Both the position numbers and the translations under genes were made by a program. Below the pieces are notes generated by a model. It worked only from the letters and a program-made list of their open reading frames with translations, ran no database searches and had not been told where the DNA came from. A DNA stretch of 64,000 nt, from positions 1-64,000 of the forward strand of contig NZ_AUWQ01000026.1 of NCBI RefSeq assembly GCF_000455205.1, in the 5' to 3' direction. This document shows positions 1 to 8,012 of this stretch, in pieces; within the stretch, counting starts at the first letter, position 1; each line of letters begins with the position of its first letter. This DNA is from Mycobacterium sp. UM_CSW. Lineage in GTDB: Bacteria > Actinomycetota > Actinomycetes > Mycobacteriales > Mycobacteriaceae.

Positions 1-1
1 C

Positions 2-193
2 GATGAGCCGGCGGCGCCGGCCGTCGACGCGCCGGCACCGGTCGACGCACCGGCACCGGTCGACGCGCCGGCACCGGTCGACGCGCCGGCGCCAGTTGCC
101 GCGCCGCTGGAGCCCGCACCGGCGCCGCCGGCGGTCGAGGCGTCGACGCCGTGCGAGATTGCCGCGGACCAGCTTCCGCAGGCCGGGCAGTGA
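2..193 (+). CDS. C-terminal fragment of an Ala/Pro-rich protein
   Basis: The reading frame is open from the left edge and ends at the TGA at 191-193, so only the last 63 residues are present. They are almost all Ala, Pro, Val and Asp, with four VDAPAP hexapeptides followed by an Ala/Pro stretch and a short less biased tail ending in QLPQAGQ. No domain can be recognised in this part. Such tails are usually disordered linkers or wall-spanning segments. Its place two genes upstream of a hydrolase-like gene and glmS matches the Ala/Pro-rich Rv3439c of M. tuberculosis, recalled from gene order only. The main domain lies outside the window. Confidence 0.6.
   Translation, partial: DEPAAPAVDAPAPVDAPAPVDAPAPVDAPAPVAAPLEPAPAPPAVEASTPCEIAADQLPQAGQ
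23..94 (+). repeat. Four tandem 18-bp units encoding VDAPAP
   Basis: Four consecutive 18-bp units begin with GTCGACGC at 23, 41, 59 and 77 and differ at only a few positions. Each keeps the frame and encodes Val-Asp-Ala-Pro-Ala-Pro. The near identity at the DNA level suggests recent unit duplication, so copy number may vary between strains. Confidence 0.85.
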
Positions 194-197
194 CGGC

Positions 198-1241
198 TCA
201 GGCGGGGCGCATCCGTAGCACGTCCTCGACGAAGTCCATCGATTCGCCGGGGTCGGCCCCCAGCGGGTTGACCAGCAGCGTCGTCACACCGGACTCGGCA
301 AAGGCGGCCAGGCGTTCGGCGACGTATCCGCGGGGACCGACGAGCGACATCCCGCGCACCAACTCGTCGGGCACCAACGCGGTGGCCTCGCGCTTGCGCC
401 CCGACAGGTATAGCTCCTGGATCCGGTCCGCGACTTCACCGAAGCCGTAGCGCGTGGCCAGGTTGTGGTAGAAGTTGCGGCCCTTGGCGCCCATCCCGCC
501 GAGGTAAAGGGCGAGCTGCGGCTTGCTCCAGGCCAGCCGGTCTTCGACGTCGTCGCCGGTCGCCAGCGACGCGTGCACCATCACGTCGAGCGGCCCCAGC
601 GCCGGGTCGCGCTTGGCTGCGCCGGCGGCCAGCGCCTCGCCCCACACCAGATAGGCCTTGTCCGGCAGGTAGAAGACGGGCTGCCAGCCCTCGGCGATCT
701 CGGCGGTGAGCTCGACGTTCTTCGGGCCCAGCGCCGCGATCGAGATTGGAATTCGTTCGCGCACAGGATGATTGATGAGCTGAAGGGCCTTGCCTAGCCC
801 GGTTCCGCGGTCCGCGGGCAACGGGATCTGGTAGTGCTTGCCGGCGTATTGCACCCGCTCGCGGCGCCACACCTGGCGGCAGATCTCCACGATCTCGCGG
901 GTGCGGCCCAGCGGCGCGTCGAACTCGACGCCGTGGAACCCCTCCATCACCTGCGGCCCCGAGGTGCCGATGCCGAGGCGAAACCGCCCGTCGGACACGA
1001 AGTCCAGGCCCGCGGCCGTCATCGCCAGCAGCGATGGCGTGCGGATGTAGATGGGCAACACCCCCGACGCCAGCTCGACGGTGTTGGTCTTGGCGGCCAG
1101 ATAACCGAGCTGGCTGACGGCGTCGAAGGCATACGCCTCGGCCACCACCGCCACCTCGATGCCGGCCTTTTCGAGTTCGACGACGCGGTCGACGGCCTCG
1201 TGAAAGCCGCCCGAGTAATCCAGAGCGATCCCGATTCGCAT
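198..1241 (-). CDS. LLM-class F420-dependent oxidoreductase
   Basis: A 347-residue single-domain protein with the look of the bacterial luciferase-like TIM-barrel family. It opens with MRIGIALDYSGGF and shows the family pattern VVAEAYAFDAVSQLGYLAAKT near residue 35, then GIGTSGPQVMEGFHGVEFD near residue 95. In mycobacteria this family reduces substrates with the deazaflavin F420; the substrate here is unknown. The ATG at 1241 is preferred over an in-frame TTG one codon upstream. It ends only 4 bp from the convergent Ala/Pro-rich gene. The adjacent SnoaL gene is on the same strand 45 bp upstream and may be co-transcribed. Confidence 0.88.
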   Translation of the reverse strand: MRIGIALDYSGGFHEAVDRVVELEKAGIEVAVVAEAYAFDAVSQLGYLAAKTNTVELASGVLPIYIRTPSLLAMTAAGLDFVSDGRFRLGIGTSGPQVMEGFHGVEFDAPLGRTREIVEICRQVWRRERVQYAGKHYQIPLPADRGTGLGKALQLINHPVRERIPISIAALGPKNVELTAEIAEGWQPVFYLPDKAYLVWGEALAAGAAKRDPALGPLDVMVHASLATGDDVEDRLAWSKPQLALYLGGMGAKGRNFYHNLATRYGFGEVADRIQELYLSGRKREATALVPDELVRGMSLVGPRGYVAERLAAFAESGVTTLLVNPLGADPGESMDFVEDVLRMRPA

Positions 1242-1286
1242 CAACGACTCTTACCACGGGGGGCGCGGCGCGCCGTCGCTGGCATC

Positions 1287-1637
1287 TCAGCCCGCCGAGG
1301 TCCCCGTCCAGTACTCCGCGAAACGTTGACCGTCGGCGCTGAGGCGGAGGATGTCGTTGCCCGTGAACGAGACCGGGCCGTCCGCAGCGCGGCCCTGGCC
1401 GATCCAGCGGGCCGCGACCAGGTCGCCGTCGCAGAGCGGGCCGAGTTGTACCGCAAAGTTCAAGTCCGCCAGCATGCTTCGGGTCTGCGCAACCGTCCGC
1501 TGAAGTTCGTCGGGTCCGTGCACGTCGCGGTCGGGCCAATGACCCACGAAGTCCTCGGTGACGATCTCGGCCGCGATCGGCCGGCCGGCCCAGAGTTCGG
1601 TGATCCAGCGGTCGTAAAGCTCATCCACGGACTGCAT
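1287..1637 (-). CDS. SnoaL-like (NTF2-fold) protein
   Basis: A 116-residue protein with the SnoaL/ester-cyclase layout: an N-terminal helix with the pattern LYDRWITELWAG, then VTEDFVGHWPDRDVHGPDEL around residues 26-45, and a closing strand ending near FAEYWTGTSAG. This fold covers polyketide cyclases, epoxide hydrolases and many small-molecule binders, so no reaction can be assigned. It lies upstream of the F420-type oxidoreductase on the same strand, which suggests a shared small-molecule role. Confidence 0.75.
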   Translation of the reverse strand: MQSVDELYDRWITELWAGRPIAAEIVTEDFVGHWPDRDVHGPDELQRTVAQTRSMLADLNFAVQLGPLCDGDLVAARWIGQGRAADGPVSFTGNDILRLSADGQRFAEYWTGTSAG

Positions 1638-1690
1638 GGTCAGCGACTACCCGCTCGCAGGGCCGCAATCACGTCAGGGGCGCGACGACT

Positions 1691-2143
1691 TCAGGACCGG
1701 GGTTGTTGCGTCCGCCACGCGTTCATTTTCGAGAACAGGTCGATGACAGAGCGGAGTTCGGATTCCGGCGTGTCATCGAGCAGGCCGGCCATGTGCTCGT
1801 TGATCTCCCCGTAGAAGGCGTTCACCTTCTTCAGTTTCGCGGGATTCAAGCGCACCAGCACGCTGCGGCGGTCGCGGGGGTTCGGCTCCCGCTTCACGTA
1901 GCCGGCATTCTCCAGTCGGTCGAGCATCACCGTGACGCCGCCGGTGGTCAGTCCGGTGCAGCGGGCCAATTCGCCCGGTGTCGACGGCCCCATCAGGTCG
2001 AGCACATTGATGCATTGCATGTCGGTGAGGCGCAGGCCCACCCGGTCGGCGACTTGCTGGTTGTAGAGAATGCTCCCCGCGATGAACTGCCTGATGGTTC
2101 GGACGAACGTCTCGCGCAACTGGGCGTTCTCAGGGTTTGACAT
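1691..2143 (-). CDS. MarR-family transcriptional regulator
   Basis: About 150 residues with a typical MarR winged helix: recognition region LTTGGVTVMLDRLENAGYVKREPNPRDRRS around residues 67-97, with the DRRS wing signature, and dimerisation helices at both ends. Members bind palindromes and are released by small aromatic or lipophilic ligands. The ATG at 2143 is preferred because a GAGG lies just upstream; an in-frame TTG at 2152 is the alternative. The gene is divergent from a methyltransferase, and the 71 bp between them hold a 25-bp palindrome, so control of both genes is likely. Confidence 0.9.
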   Translation of the reverse strand: MSNPENAQLRETFVRTIRQFIAGSILYNQQVADRVGLRLTDMQCINVLDLMGPSTPGELARCTGLTTGGVTVMLDRLENAGYVKREPNPRDRRSVLVRLNPAKLKKVNAFYGEINEHMAGLLDDTPESELRSVIDLFSKMNAWRTQQPRS

Positions 2144-2167
2144 CGACCTCAACTCGCTTTAAAAAAT

Positions 2168-2192
2168 AAGTATCTTATCCAATAAGATACTT
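2168..2192. promoter_or_regulatory. Palindromic operator between MarR and methyltransferase genes
   Basis: Two perfect 11-bp arms, AAGTATCTTAT (2168-2178) and ATAAGATACTT (2182-2192), are separated by CCA. The stretch is AT-rich in otherwise GC-rich DNA and lies between two divergent start codons. It fits the size and symmetry of MarR operators. Binding is inferred, not shown. Confidence 0.82.
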
Positions 2193-2214
2193 TCCTACCG
2201 AGGAGACTCTGGAC

Positions 2215-2880
2215 ATGACGGCACCGACGACGAAAGCGTATCGGGGGATCGGCATGGAGGGCGTGATCGCCCGCTGGTATGCCAAGAGCACCCGCAAGGA
2301 CATCGAGCGCTTCCGCGCGCTGGCCGCGCGCCTGCGCGAGGTGGTGCCGCAGGGCGGCGATGTGCTGGAGGTGGCGCCGGGACCGGGCTATCTCGCGATC
2401 GAATTGGCAAAGGATGGAACTCGTCGCGTGACCGGGCTCGACATCAGCCGGACGATGGTGGAGCTGGCACGCAACAACGCCGCCGCGGCGGGTGTCGAGG
2501 CCGACTTCCACCGGGGCGACGCCTCGGCGATGCCCTTCGGGGACAACAGCTTCGATCTCGTGGTGTGCACCGCGGCGTTCAAGAATTTCACCCAACCGCA
2601 CCAGGCGCTCGAGGAGATATTTCGCGTGCTGCGGCCCGGCGGCACGGCGCTGGTGGTCGACTTGCACAAGGACGCGCCGATGTCGGAGATCAGAAACTAC
2701 TTCCGCGCCATGGGACTTGGGCTGGTCGACCGCTGGGTGACCATTGCGACGTTTCGGTTCATGCTGCTGAAGCGGGCCTACACGCGAGCACAGGTCGAAC
2801 AGCTGCTGGCGGATATTCCCTTCCGGGAAAAGGAAATTCGGGCCGAAGGGGTCGGCCTCGAAGTGTGGCTCCGAAAGTGA
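2215..2880 (+). CDS. Class I SAM-dependent methyltransferase
   Basis: A 221-residue methyltransferase of the Rossmann type. The SAM motif I reads VLEVAPGPGYLAIELA near residues 49-64 (a variant with Ala-Pro before GPG), followed by the acidic residue in GLDIS and a motif II/III area DNSFDLVVCTAAFKNF near residue 107. FRVLRPGG follows near residue 135. The substrate is not readable. An AGGAG sits about 10 bp before the ATG. It is divergent from the MarR gene across a palindrome and is the probable target of that regulator. Confidence 0.87.
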   Translation: MTAPTTKAYRGIGMEGVIARWYAKSTRKDIERFRALAARLREVVPQGGDVLEVAPGPGYLAIELAKDGTRRVTGLDISRTMVELARNNAAAAGVEADFHRGDASAMPFGDNSFDLVVCTAAFKNFTQPHQALEEIFRVLRPGGTALVVDLHKDAPMSEIRNYFRAMGLGLVDRWVTIATFRFMLLKRAYTRAQVEQLLADIPFREKEIRAEGVGLEVWLRK

Positions 2881-2892
2881 TCTGACCGCTCG

Positions 2893-3732
2893 CTACTTCA
2901 GCAGCGCGACGACCTTCTCTTCGAGCGCGACCGGCTCGGCCTCGGGGTCCACCGGAACCGTCCGCGGTAGCTTCACGTCCGGATCGGCGAAGTCGCGATA
3001 CTTCTTGTCGCCGCCCAGCGCGTAGAGCAGGTATCCGGTCAGCAGCGCCCGGACCGACCGCTGGGTGCGTCGGTGCAGGCCCGGCAGCCCGACCACCTTC
3101 GTCAGTCGCCGACCCTCGACGAGCCCCCCGGGCTTGGCCTTGGCGACGATGCGCAGCGTGGCCGTCTCCCATGCGGCATCCAGCGCCAGGGCGTTGGAGT
3201 TCAACGACTTCGGGTCGTCCGGCGCGGTCAGGATCAGGCCCGGGACCTTCAGCGCCGCGGCGGGCTGCTCGGCCGGGGGACTGGTGACCGCCGGGAAGAG
3301 CGCCGCGACGGCCGCGGGCTTGTCGGGCATCCCGGCCGCGGCGAACACGGCGGCCGAGCCGCCGAAGCCGTGGCCCACCACGCCGAGCTTGGCGGGATGC
3401 ACGCTGATGTTGCCGGGTCCCAGGCGCACGCCCGCCACGATGTCGAGGGCGGTACCGAGATCGAAGGCGAAGTTCAGCACGGAGGGCGCCAGCCCGCGCT
3501 GGGTGTCGGGGGCACCGGCCACGATGCCCCAAGAGGCGAGGTGCTCCAGCAGGCCCGAATAGCGGGCCGCGCCGGCGAGCCAATCATGGCCGAACGCGAT
3601 GCCGGGCAGGTTGAGGCCCGCTTCGGGCGTGTAGACCACCCCTGGCAAACCGGCGAAGGCCAGGTCGCCGCGCAAAACACGGTGCGGGCCACGGCGGCTG
3701 AGGGCTGCGACGAGCTTGCGGGTGCGGGCCAC
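2893..3732 (-). CDS. Dienelactone-hydrolase-like alpha/beta protein without the nucleophile serine
   Basis: A 279-residue alpha/beta-hydrolase-fold protein that resembles the chlorophyllase/dienelactone-hydrolase group: FGHDWLAGAARYSGLLEHLASWG for the early strands and LGVVGHGFGGSAAVFAAA for the nucleophile elbow near residue 120. In active members the elbow is GxSxGG; here the serine position is Gly (GHGFGG). A later acidic loop, LILTAPDDPKSLN, is kept. The protein may therefore bind rather than hydrolyse, or use another residue. By position it corresponds to Rv3438, from memory. It is convergent with the methyltransferase, 12 bp away. Confidence 0.8.
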   Translation of the reverse strand: MARTRKLVAALSRRGPHRVLRGDLAFAGLPGVVYTPEAGLNLPGIAFGHDWLAGAARYSGLLEHLASWGIVAGAPDTQRGLAPSVLNFAFDLGTALDIVAGVRLGPGNISVHPAKLGVVGHGFGGSAAVFAAAGMPDKPAAVAALFPAVTSPPAEQPAAALKVPGLILTAPDDPKSLNSNALALDAAWETATLRIVAKAKPGGLVEGRRLTKVVGLPGLHRRTQRSVRALLTGYLLYALGGDKKYRDFADPDVKLPRTVPVDPEAEPVALEEKVVALLK

Positions 3733-3757
3733 CCGTCGACGTTAGCGCATGGGCGTC

Positions 3758-3964
3758 CTAGGCGATGACCTCGATCAGGCCCACCCGCCACAGCACCGCG
3801 TAGAGCTGGCGCAGCGGGATGCTCAGCAAATGCGCGGCGGCGTCCGCCAAGGGGTCGCCCCCGGCGCCGATCGGCGACCGGCGGGGCTGCTTCGGCGCCG
3901 GCTTGACGGCCGCTCGGGTCGCGGGCGGGCTGGTCGCCACGTCGTTGTACAGAACAGCGGTCAT
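3758..3964 (-). CDS. Small hypothetical protein, 68 aa
   Basis: Not recognised. The N-terminal half is basic and Pro/Ala-rich (VKPAPKQPRRSP) and the C-terminal half forms one amphipathic to hydrophobic helix, LLSIPLRQLYAVLWRVGLIEVIA. A strong GGAGGG lies 6 bp before the ATG, which supports translation. It is on the same strand as the hydrolase-like gene and 25 bp upstream of it, so the two may form an operon. A membrane-peripheral helix is a plausible but unproved reading of the C-terminus. Confidence 0.6.
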   Translation of the reverse strand: MTAVLYNDVATSPPATRAAVKPAPKQPRRSPIGAGGDPLADAAAHLLSIPLRQLYAVLWRVGLIEVIA

Positions 3965-4458
3965 GATTCCCTCCTGGAAGCTGTTACGCGGGCGAAAGAT
4001 TCAAGAGTTGTCTTTGTCTGAATGCGGCACACGCCCGATATTCGATTTGTTTTTACGTTCACGGATTGCGGAAATTGACGCGCCTACGGGTTAGCTGGAC
4101 AGTCGTCATTCCTGATCTGGCGAGCGTCAGTGCCGTCCTTTTCCGCTGGCCGGTGCCATAGATTTCGCAGTTCGCCTTACTCCCCGGTGGTTGCCAGTAC
4201 TAGCCGATACCGCGAAGCTTAAATGCACAGTTCGCTGCGGCAATGACGCCTCCGAAAACGTCGGTAATACATCAGGTGAAATGAGCTTCGGATTTATGAA
4301 TAAGGCATGAATTCAAATGAACCCGCGGTGACGTCGGGTGGTCGGGTCGGGCGTGGGATTCCGGTCCGCGGCGCCGCCCTGACGGCGGACTGCCGGGTTA
4401 GCCGCAGGTCAGCCGCGTAAAAGCGGCTTGCCGGGATGCCTGCCGTACCCTAGTCAGA
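3965..4458. other. Intergenic region upstream of glmS
   Basis: A 494-bp stretch between divergent genes with no convincing ORF. The middle part (about 3980-4330) is clearly more AT-rich than the surroundings. It must hold the promoters for the small gene on the left and glmS on the right. A possible -10 TACCCT at 4446-4451 lies directly before the glmS ATG, which would give a very short leader. Confidence 0.5.
4411..4428 (+). promoter_or_regulatory. Small hairpin upstream of glmS
   Basis: Perfect 6-bp arms AGCCGC (4411-4416) and GCGGCT (4423-4428) enclose the loop GTAAAA, 30 bp before the glmS start. It could be a regulator site or a transcript hairpin. It has no poly-T tail, and it does not resemble the large glmS ribozyme of Firmicutes. 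Confidence 0.35.
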
Positions 4459-6336
4459 ATGTGCGGGATCGTCGGCTACGTCGGGCAGCGCCCGGCCTGC
4501 GAGGTCGTCATGGACGCGCTGCGCCGGATGGAGTACCGCGGCTACGACTCGTCGGGAGTCGCCCTGGTCGACGGCCACGGCAAACTCACCGTGCGGCGAC
4601 GTGCCGGCCGGCTGGCCAACCTGGAGGCGGCCATCGAGGAAACGGCCGCGACGGCGCCGGAATCGCTGGCCGGCACCACCGGCCTGGGCCATACCCGCTG
4701 GGCCACCCACGGCCGGCCCACCGACCGCAACGCGCACCCGCATCGCGACGCCGCGGGCAAGATCGCCGTCGTCCACAACGGCATCATCGAGAACTTCCCG
4801 GCCCTGCGCCACGAGCTGGAGGCGGCCGGGGTCGAGTTCGCCAGCGACACCGACACCGAGGTCGCGGTGCACCTGGTGGCGCAGGCCTACCGAAATGGAC
4901 CGACTGCTGGTGATTTCCCGGCCTCGGTGCTGGCGGTGCTGCGCCGCCTCGAGGGCCACTTCACCCTGGTGTTCGCCAACGCCGACGAGCCGGGCACCAT
5001 CGTCGCCGCGCGCCGCTCCACCCCGCTGGTGCTCGGGATCGGCGACGGCGAGATGTTCGTCGGCTCCGACGTGGCGGCGTTTATCGAACACACCCGCAAC
5101 GCCGTCGAACTCGGACAGGACCAGGCGGTCGTGATCACCGCGGACGGCTACCGCATCACCGACTTCCACGGCAACGACGACGCCGCGAGTGCCCGTGTCT
5201 TTCACATCGACTGGGACCTCGCCGCGGCCGAAAAGGGCGGCTACCCCTACTTCATGCTCAAGGAGATCGCCGAGCAGCCCACCGCGGTCGCCGACACGCT
5301 GCTCGGGCACTTCGTCGACGGCCGGATCGTCCTCGACGAGCAGCGGCTCTCCGATCAGGAGCTGCGCGAGATCGACAAAGTCTTCGTGGTCGCCTGCGGC
5401 ACCGCGTACCACTCGGGGCTGCTGGCCAAGTACGCGATCGAGCACTGGACCCGGCTGCCGGTCGAGGTCGAGCTGGCCAGCGAATTCCGCTACCGCGACC
5501 CGGTGCTGGACCGCAGCACCCTGGTCGTCGCCATCTCGCAGTCCGGGGAAACCGCCGACACCCTGGAGGCGGTCCGGCACGCCAAGGACCAGAAGGCGAA
5601 GGTGCTGGCGATCTGCAACACCAACGGATCGCAGATCCCGCGCGAGTGCGACGCGGTGCTCTACACCCGCGCCGGCCCGGAGATCGGTGTCGCCTCGACG
5701 AAGACCTTCCTGGCGCAGATCGCCGCCAACTACCTGGTCGGCCTGGCGCTGGCGCAGGCCCGCGGCACCAAGTACCCCGACGAGGTCGAGCGCGAGTACC
5801 GCGAGCTGGAGGCGATGCCCGACCTGGTGGCCCGGGTGCTCGCGACCATCGAGCCGGTCGCCGCGCTGGCGCATCAGTTTGCGCAATCGTCGACCGTGCT
5901 GTTCTTGGGTCGGCACGTCGGCTACCCGGTGGCGCTGGAGGGCGCGCTGAAGCTCAAGGAGCTGGCCTACATGCACGCCGAGGGGTTCGCCGCCGGCGAG
6001 CTCAAGCACGGCCCGATCGCGCTGATCGAGGACGGGCTGCCGGTCATCGTCGTGATGCCCTCGCCCAAGGGTCAGGCCACGCTGCATTCCAAGCTGCTGT
6101 CCAACATCCGCGAGATCCAGACCCGCGGGGCGGTGACCATCGTCATCTCCGAGGAGGGCGACGACACCGTGCGCCCCTACGCCGATCACCTGATCGAGAT
6201 CCCCTCGGTGTCAACCCTTCTGCAGCCGCTCTTGTCGACCATCCCGCTGCAGGTGTTCGCCGCGTCGGTCGCGCAGGCCCGTGGCTACGACGTCGACAAG
6301 CCGCGAAACTTGGCCAAGTCCGTCACCGTCGAATAG
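4459..6336 (+). CDS. glmS: Glutamine--fructose-6-phosphate aminotransferase (isomerizing)
   Basis: A 625-residue GlmS. It makes glucosamine-6-phosphate from fructose-6-phosphate and glutamine, the first step to UDP-GlcNAc for peptidoglycan. The N-terminal glutaminase domain starts MCGIVGYVG with Cys2 as nucleophile, followed by RMEYRGYDSSG and HNGIIENF. Two SIS sugar-isomerase domains follow, with VACGTAYHSG near residue 311 and ISQSGETADT near residue 358. The C-terminus, DKPRNLAKSVTVE, is the usual GlmS ending. Length and motifs are complete. It heads a run of plus-strand genes that includes a DUF4436 membrane protein 42 bp downstream. Confidence 0.98.
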   Translation: MCGIVGYVGQRPACEVVMDALRRMEYRGYDSSGVALVDGHGKLTVRRRAGRLANLEAAIEETAATAPESLAGTTGLGHTRWATHGRPTDRNAHPHRDAAGKIAVVHNGIIENFPALRHELEAAGVEFASDTDTEVAVHLVAQAYRNGPTAGDFPASVLAVLRRLEGHFTLVFANADEPGTIVAARRSTPLVLGIGDGEMFVGSDVAAFIEHTRNAVELGQDQAVVITADGYRITDFHGNDDAASARVFHIDWDLAAAEKGGYPYFMLKEIAEQPTAVADTLLGHFVDGRIVLDEQRLSDQELREIDKVFVVACGTAYHSGLLAKYAIEHWTRLPVEVELASEFRYRDPVLDRSTLVVAISQSGETADTLEAVRHAKDQKAKVLAICNTNGSQIPRECDAVLYTRAGPEIGVASTKTFLAQIAANYLVGLALAQARGTKYPDEVEREYRELEAMPDLVARVLATIEPVAALAHQFAQSSTVLFLGRHVGYPVALEGALKLKELAYMHAEGFAAGELKHGPIALIEDGLPVIVVMPSPKGQATLHSKLLSNIREIQTRGAVTIVISEEGDDTVRPYADHLIEIPSVSTLLQPLLSTIPLQVFAASVAQARGYDVDKPRNLAKSVTVE

Positions 6337-6378
6337 TCTCTCCGCGCGGACAATTCATCCGAGTGAAGGGGAGGCACG

Positions 6379-7257
6379 TTGCCGGCCGATGGTCCGTCGC
6401 CGCGGGGGAGACGCTTCCGAAGGGTCTTGATCATCGGCCTGGTGGTCCTCTTCGTTGCGACCTATGCCATCACGGTGGGGCTCTACTCCAAGTCCGGGTG
6501 CGGCTGCCCCCGCCAGGTCACCGACGGCCAGCCGACGCCCGACGGCACCACCGTGACAATCGATCTGCAAGAGCTTCAGTCGGTGAAGGGCGGCCTGACC
6601 GGCAATGTCACCGTGTCGCCCGGACCCGAGCTGCTGGATCCGCTGACGGGCGGCCTCAAGGAGGACCTCACTGTCGCGGTCCACTCGGCGGTGTCGCCCA
6701 CCCGGCGCACCTGGTCGAAGGGCATGGTGCCGGGCGTGATTCCCGTCCCGCTGACCATCACCGGGGACCCGTCGGATTACCCGTTCGACCACTACCACTC
6801 CGGCCCGATCACGGTTGACCTTCTGCACGGCGCCTCCCAAGTGCCGCAACGGGCGTCGGTGACGTTCGTCGACCGCCTTCCGGGTTGGCGCGTCGACATA
6901 CCCGTCAGCGGCAAAGCGGATATCCCCGCGCCCTACCGGGTCGAGTTGCACCGGTCGCCGAGCACGGTGGCCTTCGCCGCCGTCCTCGTCGCCATGCTGA
7001 TCGCGCTCGCCGGGATAGGCCTGTTCGTCGCCCTGCAGACGGCGCTCGACCGGCGCAAGTTTCAGCCGCCGATGACGACCTGGTATGCCGCGATGCTCTT
7101 TGCGGTGATGCCGCTGCGCAACGCTCTGCCCGACTCGCCGCCCATCGGGTCATGGATCGACGTGACCGTCACGCTGTGGGTGATCGTCGCGTTGGTGAAC
7201 GCGATGCTGCTCTACATCTACTGCTGGTGGCGCCACCTGCGACCCGAGGCGTCTTAG
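6379..7257 (+). CDS. DUF4436 membrane protein
   Basis: A 292-residue protein of the DUF4436 type, corresponding by position to Rv3435c. One membrane segment lies near residues 17-37 (VLIIGLVVLFVATYAITVGLY), then an extracytoplasmic beta-rich part with two close cysteines (GCGCP) and the motif DYPFDHYHSGPITVDL. Three C-terminal membrane helices span about residues 197-220, 235-252 and 257-282. The start is a TTG at 6379 with GGGGAGG a few bases upstream. Function unknown; conservation next to glmS suggests an envelope role, but this is inference. Confidence 0.8.
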   Translation: MPADGPSPRGRRFRRVLIIGLVVLFVATYAITVGLYSKSGCGCPRQVTDGQPTPDGTTVTIDLQELQSVKGGLTGNVTVSPGPELLDPLTGGLKEDLTVAVHSAVSPTRRTWSKGMVPGVIPVPLTITGDPSDYPFDHYHSGPITVDLLHGASQVPQRASVTFVDRLPGWRVDIPVSGKADIPAPYRVELHRSPSTVAFAAVLVAMLIALAGIGLFVALQTALDRRKFQPPMTTWYAAMLFAVMPLRNALPDSPPIGSWIDVTVTLWVIVALVNAMLLYIYCWWRHLRPEAS

Positions 7258-7301
7258 CCGAAGTTTCACCGTGTCACGCCAGGCGTGCCAAAGTGGACCA
7301 C

Positions 7302-8009
7302 GTGGCGAACGCATCGGTCGGGACACGGCTGCGGCGAATCTGGTTCGCGGTGTGGCGTTTCGTCGTCACCGCGCCGCTGACCTACACCTGGCTGCTGGTG
7401 CTGGCGATCACGACGATCATCCAGAACGAGTTGCCCGGCCGGCAACTGCACTCCGTGCTGTTGCACCGATCTACCAACATTCACGCGCTCGGCACCGACC
7501 CGCTCGACGTGCTGTTCTCCAGCCTGCTGTGGATCGACGGCAAGAACCTGGAACCGTACCTGCTGCTGTTCTCCCTGTTCCTCGCGCCGGCCGAGCACTG
7601 GCTGGGCCAGTTACGTTGGCTCACAATCGGATTGACCTCCCACATCCTGGCCACCTATATCAGCGAGGGCATCCTGTACTTCGCGATCGAGGAGCACGAG
7701 GCGCCGGAACGGCTGGTGCACGCCCGCGACATCGGGGTCAGCTATTTTCTGGTCGGCGTGATGGCGGTGCTGACCTATCACATCGCGCGGCCCTGGCGCT
7801 GGGGCTATCTCGGGGTGCTGCTGGTCATCTTCGGTTTCCCGTTGCTGACGATGACCCGCCACGGGGTGAACTTCACCGCGATCGGTCATTTCGCCGCGAT
7901 CCTGATCGGGCTCTGCTTCTATCCGATGGCGCGCGAGCGCAAGCGCCCGGCGCTGAATCCCGCGAAAATCAGGGCGGCTTTCCGGCGAATCGGAACGCGC
8001 GAGGGCTAG
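7302..8009 (+). CDS. Rhomboid-like multi-pass membrane protein
   Basis: About 235 residues with five to six membrane helices: FVVTAPLTYTWLLVLAITTII, LLLFSLFLAPAEHWLG, LTIGLTSHILATYISEG, GVSYFLVGVMAVLTYHIA, GYLGVLLVIFGFPLLTM and IGHFAAILIGLCFYP. The last helix has a His in a GH context like the catalytic His of rhomboid proteases, and a Ser lies in the GVSYF helix, but the classic GxSG is absent. Protease activity is therefore uncertain. The GTG at 7302 gives VANASVGT; a GTG at 7293 is the alternative. It seems to match Rv3434c by position and ends 3 bp before the next gene. Confidence 0.7.
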   Translation: MANASVGTRLRRIWFAVWRFVVTAPLTYTWLLVLAITTIIQNELPGRQLHSVLLHRSTNIHALGTDPLDVLFSSLLWIDGKNLEPYLLLFSLFLAPAEHWLGQLRWLTIGLTSHILATYISEGILYFAIEEHEAPERLVHARDIGVSYFLVGVMAVLTYHIARPWRWGYLGVLLVIFGFPLLTMTRHGVNFTAIGHFAAILIGLCFYPMARERKRPALNPAKIRAAFRRIGTREG

Positions 8010-8012
8010 GCG

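Noticed and set aside
3965-4458. glmS ribozyme/riboswitch
   Set aside because: No ribozyme-like core was seen; this class is known from Firmicutes. Only a small hairpin is present.
4450-6189. 579-codon open frame antisense to glmS
   Set aside because: Its residues are the shadow pattern of GC-rich codons (Arg/Gly/His/Asp/Val-rich, no domain) and it covers a clear glmS.
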